Assembly: GCA_029261875.1 (NCBI GenBank)
Contig: JAJDAL010000023.1
Coordinates: 1 to 35,297, forward strand
Length of the DNA stretch: 35,297 nucleotides
From: Deltaproteobacteria bacterium
GTDB taxonomy: Bacteria > Myxococcota_A > UBA9160 > JAJDAL01
Reading direction: 5' to 3'
Shown: piece by piece, positions 22,957-30,233 of the stretch
How positions within the stretch are numbered: position 1 is the stretch's first letter
Layout: every line of letters begins with the position of its first letter
Position numbers and translations under genes: made by a program
The notes under the pieces: model-generated
Database searches by the model: none
Told to the model about the DNA's origin: nothing
What the model saw: the letters and a program-made list of their open reading frames with translations, nothing else

Positions 22957-23989
22957 GATCGACCTCGACGCCTACGCGTTCGACCTCCCGGAATCCCACA
23001 TCGCCCAGGAACCCGCCGACGCGCGCGACGCCGCGCGTCTGTTCGTGTTGGAGCGGGCGCTAGGGGCCCAGCATCATCAACACGTTCGCGATCTCCCGGC
23101 CTGGTTGGCAGCGGGCGACCTGTTGGTCGTCAATGCCACCCGTGTGTTGCCGGCGCGATTGCGCGGACAAAAAGAAACCGGCGGACACGCGGAGGCGTTG
23201 TTGATCGCCCCGGCGGATGCGGAGAAACGCCGCTATCGCGCCTACGTGAAATGCCGCGGGCGGCTTCGCGCGGGTCAGAAGTTTCGATTCGCGGCACCCG
23301 GCGTGGGACTCGACGCCGAAGTCGTCGCCATTCGAGCGGACGGGGAAGTCGTCCTGCATTTTGCCGGCGACGAGTCCCCCTATCGGGCCGGCGAGACACC
23401 GCTCCCGCCCTACATCCGCCGCAGCGCAGCGCACGCGTCCGATGCCGCGCGTTACCAGACCGTCTATGCGCGCGTGGACGGCTCCGTGGCGGCCCCCACG
23501 GCTGGACTTCACATCACGCCGGAGCTTCTCTCCACCCTCCGCCAGCAAGGCGTCGATTACGCGGAAGTCCTCCTTCACGTCGGGCCCGGGACCTTCCGCC
23601 CCCCGCGCGCGGAAGACCTGGCGGCGCGGCGCCTGTCCGCCGAGTTCATCGCATTGCCGGAGGAAACCGCGCGTGCCATCGAAGCGACGCGTGCGCGCGG
23701 TGGCCGCGTCGTCGCCGTCGGGACCACGACCACGCGCGTGCTCGAAAGCTGCGCCGACGGTCACGGCGGTGTCGTCCCCCGCGAAGGCGAGACCGAGCTG
23801 CTGCTGGCGCCGGGGTCCCGCTTTTCCGTCGTCGACGCGCTCTTGACCAATTTTCATCTGCCGAAGTCCACGCTCCTGCTCTTGGCTGCGGCCTTCGCGG
23901 GACGCGAGACGCTGCTCGACGCCTACCGGGAAGCCGTGCGACGCGGCTACCGCTTCTATTCCTATGGCGACGCCATGTTGATCTGCTGA
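22946..23989 (+). CDS. queA: S-adenosylmethionine:tRNA ribosyltransferase-isomerase QueA
   Basis: The 347-residue enzyme transfers the ribosyl part of S-adenosylmethionine to 7-aminomethyl-7-deazaguanine in tRNA to give epoxyqueuosine. Family motifs are clear: FDLPESHIAQEPAD at the N-terminus, LLVVNATRVLPARLRG, GETPLPPYIRR, RYQTVYARVDGSVAAPTAGLH, LLHVGPGTFRP and TNFHLPKSTLLLL, ending FYSYGDAMLI. The start is a GTG that overlaps the end of the GHL10 gene, giving the expected N-terminal length. tgt follows after four bases, so queA-tgt form a queuosine operon, with translational coupling likely across the whole trio. Confidence 0.97.
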   Translation: MDPEIDLDAYAFDLPESHIAQEPADARDAARLFVLERALGAQHHQHVRDLPAWLAAGDLLVVNATRVLPARLRGQKETGGHAEALLIAPADAEKRRYRAYVKCRGRLRAGQKFRFAAPGVGLDAEVVAIRADGEVVLHFAGDESPYRAGETPLPPYIRRSAAHASDAARYQTVYARVDGSVAAPTAGLHITPELLSTLRQQGVDYAEVLLHVGPGTFRPPRAEDLAARRLSAEFIALPEETARAIEATRARGGRVVAVGTTTTRVLESCADGHGGVVPREGETELLLAPGSRFSVVDALLTNFHLPKSTLLLLAAAFAGRETLLDAYREAVRRGYRFYSYGDAMLIC

Positions 23990-23993
23990 CTCC

Positions 23994-25115
23994 ATGGGAA
24001 GCGGTTTCGCATTCGAATGCCTCGCCCGCGACGACGCGGCCCGCACCGGTCGCATCGACACGCCGCACGGCAGCATCGAGACACCCACCTTCATGCCCGT
24101 GGCGACGCGCGGAGCGGTTCGCGGACTCGATGTGCGCGATCTCGAGGGCATCGGATCCCAGATCCTGCTCGCCAACGCCTATCACCTGCACGAACGCCCG
24201 GGCGAAGCGGTGATTCAGAATCTCGGAGGGCTGCACGGCTTTACCGGCTGGCGCGGACCCTGGCTGACGGACAGCGGTGGCTATCAGGTCACTTCCCTCG
24301 CGGACCGGGCCGTGGTCGACGAACAGGGCGTCACCTTCCGATCGCCCCTGGACGGGATGGCGCGCAACTTGACGCCCGAGAAGTGCATCGCGGTCCAGGA
24401 AGCCCTGGGATCGGACATCGCCATGGTGCTCGATGAATGCCGGCCCCTGAGCGACGACCTCGCCGCGCCCCGGGCCAACATGGAGCGCACCCTGCGCTGG
24501 GCCGAGCGCTGTGCGAAGGCGCGTCAGCGCTCGGAACAAGCCCTGTTCGGAATCGTCCAGGGCGGCGTTTCTCCGGAACTGCGCCGGGAAAGTGCGCGCG
24601 AAACCGCGGACATCGGATTCGATGGCTACGCCCACGGCGGACTCGGCCTGGGAGAATCTCGGGAGGTGCGGGCCGCACTGCTCACGGAGACGCATTCCGC
24701 GCTGCCCGAAGCGCGGCCCCGCTACCTGATGGGAATCGGGCGTCCCCAAGATCTGCTGGACGCCGTGGCGCGCGGCGTCGACTTGTTCGACTGCGTGGTC
24801 CCCACGCGAAACGGCCGGCACGGGATCGTCTTCACCTCCCGGGGCGTTCTCAACCTGCGGAACGCGAAATTCCGCGAGGACTCGGCTCCGATCGAAGCGG
24901 ATTGCGATTGTCCGGTCTGTCCCCGCACCTCGCGCGCGTACCTGCGCCATTTGTTCCACGCGGGCGAGAGTCTGGGCGGTCGTTTGGCTTCTCTCCACAA
25001 TTTGCGCTTCTACTTGCGCCTTCTCGAGCGGTCTCGAGAAGCCATTCGCGAGCAGCGTTTCGCGCAACTCGTCGCCGAGTGGGAGGGAAACGTGCGGGAA
25101 AGCGAAAGCCCCTGA
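23994..25115 (+). CDS. tgt: tRNA-guanine transglycosylase Tgt
   Basis: The 373-residue enzyme exchanges guanine-34 of Asp, Asn, His and Tyr tRNAs for preQ1. The catalytic Asp93 is in LTDSGGYQVTSL, the nucleophile Asp266 in LFDCVVPTRNGRHG, and MERTLRWAERC and LFGIVQGG are also diagnostic. The structural zinc ligands are Cys304, Cys306 and Cys309 (CDCPVC) plus His335. Tyr rather than Phe in DSGGYQ follows the Zymomonas-type enzyme and is not unusual. The ATG start is four bases after queA with a weak ribosome binding site, suggesting coupled translation. Confidence 0.97.
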   Translation: MGSGFAFECLARDDAARTGRIDTPHGSIETPTFMPVATRGAVRGLDVRDLEGIGSQILLANAYHLHERPGEAVIQNLGGLHGFTGWRGPWLTDSGGYQVTSLADRAVVDEQGVTFRSPLDGMARNLTPEKCIAVQEALGSDIAMVLDECRPLSDDLAAPRANMERTLRWAERCAKARQRSEQALFGIVQGGVSPELRRESARETADIGFDGYAHGGLGLGESREVRAALLTETHSALPEARPRYLMGIGRPQDLLDAVARGVDLFDCVVPTRNGRHGIVFTSRGVLNLRNAKFREDSAPIEADCDCPVCPRTSRAYLRHLFHAGESLGGRLASLHNLRFYLRLLERSREAIREQRFAQLVAEWEGNVRESESP

Positions 25116-25277
25116 CCGCGCTGCTGCCGCCCGCTTTACCCCCAGTTGCCGATCCAGGGAAATCCACATTTCTCTCGGGGTTGTGAACGAGATCACAGAT
25201 CCCCGCCCCGCCGATTCCGAATCGTGGAGGGAACACCGGAGCGCAGTCGGGCGCGTCTCCTCCCAGCGGGTAGAAAA

Positions 25278-25730
25278 ATGAATTTGCGAAGCTTCAAGCG
25301 TGGTTGGGTATTCGTTGCAGCGGTCCTGCTGGCGGGAGGAACCGGCTGCGCGAGTCTACCGGACGGACGGGCCCCCCACCGAGCCGGCTTCGATGCCGCG
25401 CAGCGCATGTACACGCAGCTCGTCCGCTGGGGCGAGTTCGAGCGCGCCAGCGAGTACGTGACCGAGGACGAGCGCAAGGCGTTCGTGGCCGAAGCGCCGG
25501 ACCACAGCCAGACGCGCTTTTCCGATTACAAGATTCGCGAGGTCGATTTCAACGAGGATGGGTCCGAAGCGACCGCGCGCGTCAGCTACCGCACCTACTC
25601 CCTCTTCTCGCTGGTCGAGAAAGTCGTGGTAGAAACCCAGGTCTGGTCACGCGATGCTGTGACCGGACGCTGGGAAGTCCAACCCGGACTCGCGGCGCTG
25701 CGCGAGTCGGTCCAGATCAGCGCCCACTGA
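25278..25730 (+). CDS. Small lipoprotein of unknown function
   Basis: The 150-residue protein has a basic start, a hydrophobic core (RGWVFVAAVLLAGG) and a lipobox TGCA, so it should be lipidated and envelope-anchored. The mature part is a single domain with YTQLVRWGEFERASEYVTED, then FSDYKIREVDFNEDGSEATA and a C-terminal VVVETQVWSRDAVTGRWEVQ. This pattern resembles small periplasmic nuclear-transport-factor-2-like folds, in which a helix pair is followed by strands, but that is only an impression. The ATG at 25278 was chosen because the signal peptide begins there. A 162-bp gap without recognised signals separates it from tgt. It converges on the next gene. Confidence 0.75.
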   Translation: MNLRSFKRGWVFVAAVLLAGGTGCASLPDGRAPHRAGFDAAQRMYTQLVRWGEFERASEYVTEDERKAFVAEAPDHSQTRFSDYKIREVDFNEDGSEATARVSYRTYSLFSLVEKVVVETQVWSRDAVTGRWEVQPGLAALRESVQISAH

Positions 25731-25744
25731 CCGCAGAGCCCGCC

Positions 25745-26266
25745 CTACGGACGATAGAATTCATCTTCGCTGTCGAAGGAGGATCGTTTGTCTTCCACGA
25801 CGGCGATCACGCGATCACCCTGGCGAATCACCGTACGACTCCGCTTGGCGCTCCGGCGCGCGTCGTCGATCTTGACGCGTCGCTTCTCCACCACGATCGG
25901 TGCCTCACCGGGCGCGGAGGAGAATTCCACCACCGGTTCACCGCTGCTGGTTCGCAGGCTCAGGCGCGTGGTCTGGGTGGGTTCGTCAACGACCGGGGCG
26001 TTGCGGGCGCGCAGGTCATCGAGTCGAGCCTGGAGGCCCTGGGCGTAGGAATCGACGGCGGCCGTGTCCGCAGGCGTAAAGCGATCGTAGTCGGCGAGGC
26101 TGGAAGTGTCGGAAGCCTGAGCGTCCTTCTTGTAGCGATCGGGGATGCGCCGAGCGTCATCCGTATAGGCATAGGAACCGTCTTCGGCTCGCCAGTGATA
26201 GAGCGTGCCGGCGGCGGCGGGCGTCGCAACGGCGAGAACCAAACAGGCAGCAATCGTTCGAATCAT
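25745..26266 (-). CDS. DUF4124-like exported protein
   Basis: The 173-residue protein has a signal peptide (MIRTIAACLVLAVATPAAAG) and begins its mature part with GTLYHWRAEDGSYAYTDD, closely resembling the DUF4124 motif in which a short beta unit carries W-x-D-x-x-G and Y-x-D. The rest is polar with a basic stretch (EKRRVKIDDARRSAKRSR) and no recognised enzyme motif. It is probably periplasmic. The start ATG follows AGAGGAGACGACC. Function of this family is unknown. The gene converges on the small lipoprotein with a 14-bp gap. Confidence 0.75.
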   Translation of the reverse strand: MIRTIAACLVLAVATPAAAGTLYHWRAEDGSYAYTDDARRIPDRYKKDAQASDTSSLADYDRFTPADTAAVDSYAQGLQARLDDLRARNAPVVDEPTQTTRLSLRTSSGEPVVEFSSAPGEAPIVVEKRRVKIDDARRSAKRSRTVIRQGDRVIAVVEDKRSSFDSEDEFYRP

Positions 26267-26367
26267 GGTCGTCTCCTCTTACCCCCGTAGGTAAGTGGGA
26301 CGAACCCCCGCCGAGGTGACACTTGCGATTCCCCGAGGGGCAGCACGCCGTGCGCAACTGCCTTCCG

Positions 26368-26396
26368 TTGACAGACGCCACCGCGCGAGATATCGA
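26368..26396 (+). promoter_or_regulatory. Sigma-70 promoter of the initiator tRNA
   Basis: A perfect TTGACA -35 is followed after exactly 17 bp by TATCGA, which matches TATAAT at four of six positions. Initiation would fall about 8 bases ahead of the tRNA 5' end. It is the clearest promoter in the window and fits the orientation and spacing expected for a tRNA gene. Confidence 0.75.
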
Positions 26397-26410
26397 TAGC
26401 GCCCAGTTAC

Positions 26411-26487
<77 letters not shown>

Positions 26488-26490
26488 TTG

Positions 26491-26529
26491 AAGCCCCCGG
26501 ATCCTCCAGCAGCGATCCGGGGGCTTTTT
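26491..26529 (+). terminator. Rho-independent terminator of the initiator tRNA
   Basis: A 13-bp perfect stem (AAGCCCCCGGATC pairing with GATCCGGGGGCTT) with a ten-base loop is followed by a T-run at the end of the stem. It starts three bases after the tRNA CCA, so the transcript is monocistronic. It also insulates the Bax inhibitor-1 family gene that follows. Confidence 0.93.
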
Positions 26530-26594
26530 CAATTGAAGGTTTGACGCGCAGAAGCGTCCAACCGATGCGTGATCCAGAGCGAGAAGGAGATCCC

Positions 26595-27293
26595 ATGAGC
26601 CAGAGCTATTCGCCGCCCCAACCGATGCCGGGCTTTGCCCTCTCGGTGGATGCGCGGGCCACCTTCATCCGCCGGACCTACACCACGCTGTTCTTTGCCG
26701 TCATGGGCTTCACCATGACGGAGATCTGGCTGTTCACAAACGGCATGGCGGAGCAGATTGCCACCGCCATGATGGGTACGAGCTGGCTCCTGGTGTTGGG
26801 TGCCTTCATGCTCGTCTCCTACGTGGCGACGCGCGTCGCCCACCAGGTGGAATCGCTTCCGGCGCAATACGGCATGCTGGCCTTGATGGTGGGCGCCTGG
26901 TCGATCCTGTTCGTTCCCCTGCTGTACGCCGCCGAAAGCGTGGCGCCGGGTGCGATCCAGAACGCCGCCTGGGTAACGGGCGCGGGCTTCGCGGGACTGA
27001 CGGGCATCGCCTTCGTGACCCGCAAGAACTTCAGTTTCCTACGCGGGATTCTCGGCTGGGCGATCGTGTTGGCCTTCGTCTTGATCGGCTGCTCGCTCGT
27101 CTTCGGTCTGCAACTCGGGACCTGGTTCTCCGTCGGAATGGTGGGCGTGGCGGGAGCCTCGATCCTGTACGACACCTCGAACGTGATTCACGAGTATCCG
27201 GAAGATCGCTACGTGGGCGCCGCGATCCAGTTGTTCGGCTCGGTCGCCCTGCTCTTCTGGTACGTGATTCAGCTCTTCATGTCCCGCGACTAG
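26595..27293 (+). CDS. Bax inhibitor-1/YccA family membrane protein
   Basis: The 232-residue integral membrane protein has about seven hydrophobic segments, starting at YTTLFFAVMGFTMTEIWLF and ending at AIQLFGSVALLFWYVIQLF. The late conserved stretch YDTSNVIHEYP supplies the acidic residues that in BsYetJ-type homologues form a pH-sensitive calcium-leak gate. The family is linked in E. coli to YccA, an inhibitor of FtsH proteolysis. The ATG start has AAGGAGA five bases upstream. It follows the tRNA terminator and is transcribed on its own. A membrane location in the inner membrane is certain; the physiological role here is not. Confidence 0.93.
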   Translation: MSQSYSPPQPMPGFALSVDARATFIRRTYTTLFFAVMGFTMTEIWLFTNGMAEQIATAMMGTSWLLVLGAFMLVSYVATRVAHQVESLPAQYGMLALMVGAWSILFVPLLYAAESVAPGAIQNAAWVTGAGFAGLTGIAFVTRKNFSFLRGILGWAIVLAFVLIGCSLVFGLQLGTWFSVGMVGVAGASILYDTSNVIHEYPEDRYVGAAIQLFGSVALLFWYVIQLFMSRD

Positions 27294-27322
27294 TCGGCGA
27301 AGAGACGAGGCGGCGAACGCCA

Positions 27323-27733
27323 CTAATCGTTCATGAAGGCCTTTTCGGGCCGGATGCGAAGCGCCGTGCGCTGCTGCTCGTCGAAGACCGGTACCAGCTG
27401 CTCGGGGTTTTCGCGCCCGATGCTGGGGGCGTTCGCCAGGCGCCGCATGACGCGCAAGGTCAGCTCCAGGCGCTCGGGATCTTCGTCGATCGTTTCGGCC
27501 TTCCCGTACAGGACCAATTGCTTGCGTCCGTCGTGAATCAACAGACAGATGCGCGGTTGGCGCAGGATGTTCTTCCATTTCGCGGTATAGCGCTTGACGG
27601 AAATCGCGATGTCCCGTCCGTCGTAGTCGTAGACGATGTGGGACAACTGAGGCGATCCATCGGCGCGACCGGTTCCCAATACGGCGAGTTGATGTTCCGC
27701 GAGGAAGGACTCTTGCTCGGCGGTCAGGACCAT
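27323..27733 (-). CDS. PPOX-class F420/FMN-binding split-barrel protein
   Basis: The 136-residue protein is a split beta-barrel of the pyridoxamine 5'-phosphate oxidase-like superfamily: FLAEHQLAVLGTGRADGSPQ, then SHIVYDYDGRDIAISVKRYT, KWKNILRQPRICLLIHDG and LVLYGKAETI. The K-R-x-T-x-K-x-x-N pattern is typical of the F420-dependent group (Rv1155-like), which reduces unsaturated substrates with F420H2 or binds FMN. The ATG at 27733 was chosen because it begins two bases after the previous gene's stop (TGAG ATG junction), giving coupled translation; a longer start would overlap that gene. Cofactor choice between FMN and F420 cannot be settled from sequence. Confidence 0.87.
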   Translation of the reverse strand: MVLTAEQESFLAEHQLAVLGTGRADGSPQLSHIVYDYDGRDIAISVKRYTAKWKNILRQPRICLLIHDGRKQLVLYGKAETIDEDPERLELTLRVMRRLANAPSIGRENPEQLVPVFDEQQRTALRIRPEKAFMND

Positions 27734-27734
27734 C

Positions 27735-28502
27735 TCAATACCGATCCGGTCGAATATCGGCGTCATTGCCGCCGTCGACGAAGAAAATACTGCCGTGGAT
27801 CCAGGACGCTTCCGCGCCGAGCAGGAAGCTCACCAGGGCCGCAATGTCGTCCGGTCGCCCCAGGCGTCCCAGCGGAAGGTCGGCATTCGCGATCGGGGGG
27901 CCGGCAATCGGATCTTCAAGTGATGCTTTAAGGAGTGGCGTATCGACCGGCCCCGGCGCCACACCGTTGAGGCGTACCCGCGCCGTACCCCAGAGCCGCA
28001 CGCGGCGTCGAATCGCTCGCCCCAGGGCGTGCTTGGACCCCATGTAGGCGACGATCGGGCTGTCCATATCGTCGATGATCCGACTGGCCTTCGCTTCGTC
28101 GCCGTCCAACAGCGCCTGCACGAAGGGGGTGTCGTCGAGTGGCGCCATTTGCGCGGAGTTCGACACGATGGCGACGGACGCCGCCGCCGCTCCCTGGGTC
28201 AGCGCCGGGAGGAGCCCATCGAAGACGTCGACGGCACCGAAATAGTTCACGGACGAAATCAGGGAAGCGCGCTTCGTCGCGGGGCCGAGTCCCGCGCAGG
28301 TGACGAGCCGATCGAGGGTGCCGTCGCAGCGCTCGAGCGCTTCCCTCACCGCTTCCTCGCGTCCCTTGGACGTACTCAGATCACAGCAGATCTCGGCATC
28401 CCGCAAATCAACCCCGATCACCCGGTCGCCCTGGCTTTCGAGACGCTTGCGAACCGCCGCGCCGATTCCCGACGCCGAGCCGGTTACGAGAGCCGTCCCC
28501 AT
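27735..28502 (-). CDS. Short-chain dehydrogenase similar to 3-alpha-hydroxysteroid dehydrogenase
   Basis: The 255-residue classical SDR has the cofactor motif TGSASGIG (7-14), an active-site Ser114 region (IVSNSAQ) and Tyr153-x3-Lys157 (YMGSKHA). Its overall pattern strongly resembles the 3-alpha-hydroxysteroid dehydrogenase/carbonyl reductase of Comamonas: VIGVDLRDAEICCDLS, LVTCAGLGPATK, SVNYFGA, RLNGVAPGPVDTPLL and FVDGGNDADIRP. Steroid or other ketone reduction is plausible, but carbonyl reductases of this branch are broad. The start ATG at 28502 follows AAGGGG; in-frame codons far upstream are read-through of another frame. The PPOX protein follows with a one-base gap. Confidence 0.92.
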   Translation of the reverse strand: MGTALVTGSASGIGAAVRKRLESQGDRVIGVDLRDAEICCDLSTSKGREEAVREALERCDGTLDRLVTCAGLGPATKRASLISSVNYFGAVDVFDGLLPALTQGAAAASVAIVSNSAQMAPLDDTPFVQALLDGDEAKASRIIDDMDSPIVAYMGSKHALGRAIRRRVRLWGTARVRLNGVAPGPVDTPLLKASLEDPIAGPPIANADLPLGRLGRPDDIAALVSFLLGAEASWIHGSIFFVDGGNDADIRPDRY

Positions 28503-28576
28503 CGAATCCCCTTTTCGCGTGAAGCCGCGAGAGTAGACCGCGTGGGGTTGAGACTTCAAGCAACACTTGAAGGCGC

Positions 28577-29743
28577 CTAGGGAGCGGCGAAGGCCTCGGA
28601 CTCGCGAAACTGGAACTCTTCCCGGGAGTGCTGCCATTCGCGGGCGAGCTGTTGGGCCGCGTCGAGTTGTTCCGGGTTCATGGCGTGTTCGAGTCGACGC
28701 AGGGTCTGGCGGTCGGTTTCGCTCTGTCCGGCGGGCGCCGCCAAGCTCAACCACATGTGGGCTTGAATCGCGTCGTCGATGGTAAGGGCGTCGCGCGCGA
28801 TGGCGCGCCCCAGTGCCTGTTGCGACAGCGCGTCGCCCGCGTAGGCGGCCTTGTGGAGCCAGACCAATCCCGCTTCGCGATCGGGCTCCGCTCCATCGCC
28901 GCGCAGCAACATGATCCCCAGGGTTCGCTGCGCGGGAACCAAGCCCTGAGCCGCAGCCAGGCGGTACCAACGCACGGCTTCCCGGGGATCCGATTCGGTT
29001 CCCGTCCCCGTGCGGTAGATGTCCGCCAATGTGAGTTGCGCCGTGGCCAACCCGCCTTCCGCCGCTCGGATCAGCCAGCGTTCGCCCTGGGCCGCGTTTC
29101 GCGACACACCGTTGCCCTGGTAGTACATGGCGGCGAGCGAGTATTGCGCTTGGGGGTAGCCCTGATCCGCACTTTGATGAAACCAATCCGCGGCGGTTTT
29201 CGGGTCCGCCTCACTTCCCTCGCCATCGCGGATCATCGAGGCGAGGTTGAACTGGGCTTCCGCCACACCGTGGGCCGCCGCTTTTTCGAGCCAGCCCAGC
29301 GCCGTGGAGAGATTGCGTTCGACGGCTTTGCCCACGTAGTAGGCCACGCCGAGTTCGAATTGCGCCAAGGCGTGCTCTTGTTGGGCGGCTTCTTGGAACC
29401 AGGACTGAGACGCATCCGGATCCAGGGCAACACCGAGCCCGACGTCGTGCAGAATCCCCAGGTGATACTGCGCTTCGGCGTCGCCCTCGTTCGCCGCGCG
29501 TGCGAGCAGCAACGCCGCGCGCTCCGGGTCCCGGGAAAGTCGCGTTCCGCTGAGATGGAACAGTCCCAGCTCGCGACAACCGGAGGCCGTGCCGCGCGCA
29601 CAGGCTTCCGCGTGGTAGGCCACGGGAAAGCGATCTTCGTCCGGCGGCCCTTCCACGGCTGCGCGCGTGGCGTTCGCTATCAGGCCGATGCACAGCAACG
29701 TGCATCCGATTGCAATGGGTAGCGCGTATCGAGGGGGACTCAT
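28577..29743 (-). CDS. Sel1-repeat exported protein
   Basis: The 388-residue protein has a signal peptide (RYALPIAIGCTLLCIGLIAN) and then about seven Sel1-like repeats, each of about 36 residues with the pattern A-x2-x-L-G-x-x-Y-x-x-G-x-G-x-x-x-D. Clear units are AQYHLGILHDVGLGVALDP, AQFELGVAYYVGKAVERN, AQFNLASMIRDGEGSEADP, AQYSLAAMYYQGNGVSRN, AQLTLADIYRTGTGTESDP and AQRTLGIMLLRGDGAEPD. Sel1 solenoids are protein-interaction scaffolds, so it is probably a periplasmic adaptor. It follows the YbaY-like lipoprotein on the same strand with a 63-bp gap. A specific partner is unknown. Confidence 0.93.
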   Translation of the reverse strand: MSPPRYALPIAIGCTLLCIGLIANATRAAVEGPPDEDRFPVAYHAEACARGTASGCRELGLFHLSGTRLSRDPERAALLLARAANEGDAEAQYHLGILHDVGLGVALDPDASQSWFQEAAQQEHALAQFELGVAYYVGKAVERNLSTALGWLEKAAAHGVAEAQFNLASMIRDGEGSEADPKTAADWFHQSADQGYPQAQYSLAAMYYQGNGVSRNAAQGERWLIRAAEGGLATAQLTLADIYRTGTGTESDPREAVRWYRLAAAQGLVPAQRTLGIMLLRGDGAEPDREAGLVWLHKAAYAGDALSQQALGRAIARDALTIDDAIQAHMWLSLAAPAGQSETDRQTLRRLEHAMNPEQLDAAQQLAREWQHSREEFQFRESEAFAAP

Positions 29744-29806
29744 CTCCCCACGTATCGGTCGCTATTGGGGCTCGCCTGAGAACCCCGGGGGTTCGCCGGG
29801 GGGTGT

Positions 29807-30229
29807 TTACCGGGGATTTCCCGTGCGCTCGACGGTAATTTCGAGGAGTCCGTCCCGGTCGAAATCCACGGGGGTGTGGAGTTGCGGGTTCGTGAACCCG
29901 AGCTTCCCGTCCACGGTGATGAAGGCCTGAATCGCGTAGCTGCGATCGGGTTGTATGTCGACGCCTTCGTAGCGAATCGCGAAGGGGATCGGGGGCGCAC
30001 CCGGATTGCGAATCACGTGTTCGCCGACGGTTCGCGCCGGCGCGCCCGGGCGGGAAATGTCGACCAGCCGGACGTGGACGATCGCGTCTGGCGGCAACGC
30101 CAATCGTTCGCGGTACACCACATTGCCCTGGATCACCGCCGCTGTGCGCGGAGCGAAGGGCGGCGACGCGCACCCCGCGGCACACATCCACAACAGCAGC
30201 ATGGCGCCGCCTCGCCGCACCGTGTTCAT
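29807..30229 (-). CDS. YbaY/YscW-like lipoprotein
   Basis: The 140-residue lipoprotein has a signal (RGGAMLLLWMCA) and a lipobox AAGC followed by ASPPFAPR. The mature part contains a YscW/YbaY domain: VIQGNVVYRERLALPPDA, VHVRLVDISRPGAP, IPFAIRYEGVDI and DRSYAIQAFITVDGKLGFTN. Homologues are small outer-membrane or periplasmic lipoproteins of unknown or chaperone-like function. The start lies four bases after the stop of the giant propeller gene, so the pair is translationally coupled and probably works on the same complex. An in-frame extension of 35 residues lacks a signal peptide. Confidence 0.82.
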   Translation of the reverse strand: MNTVRRGGAMLLLWMCAAGCASPPFAPRTAAVIQGNVVYRERLALPPDAIVHVRLVDISRPGAPARTVGEHVIRNPGAPPIPFAIRYEGVDIQPDRSYAIQAFITVDGKLGFTNPQLHTPVDFDRDGLLEITVERTGNPR

Positions 30230-30233
30230 CGGG

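Noticed and set aside
23994..25115. DSGGYQ instead of DSGGFQ in Tgt, considered as an unusual active site
   Set aside because: The Zymomonas enzyme also has Tyr at this position, so it is a known variant.
28503..29186. Long N-terminal extension of the 3-alpha-hydroxysteroid-dehydrogenase-like SDR
   Set aside because: It runs through the Sel1-repeat gene on the same strand in another frame. The SDR cofactor motif begins at the ATG at 28502, which has a Shine-Dalgarno.
29780..29794. GAACCCC/GGGGTTC palindrome between the YbaY-like and Sel1 genes, considered as a terminator
   Set aside because: There is no T-tract after it and only a one-base centre, so it cannot fold as a normal intrinsic terminator. 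It is likely a chance G/C palindrome.
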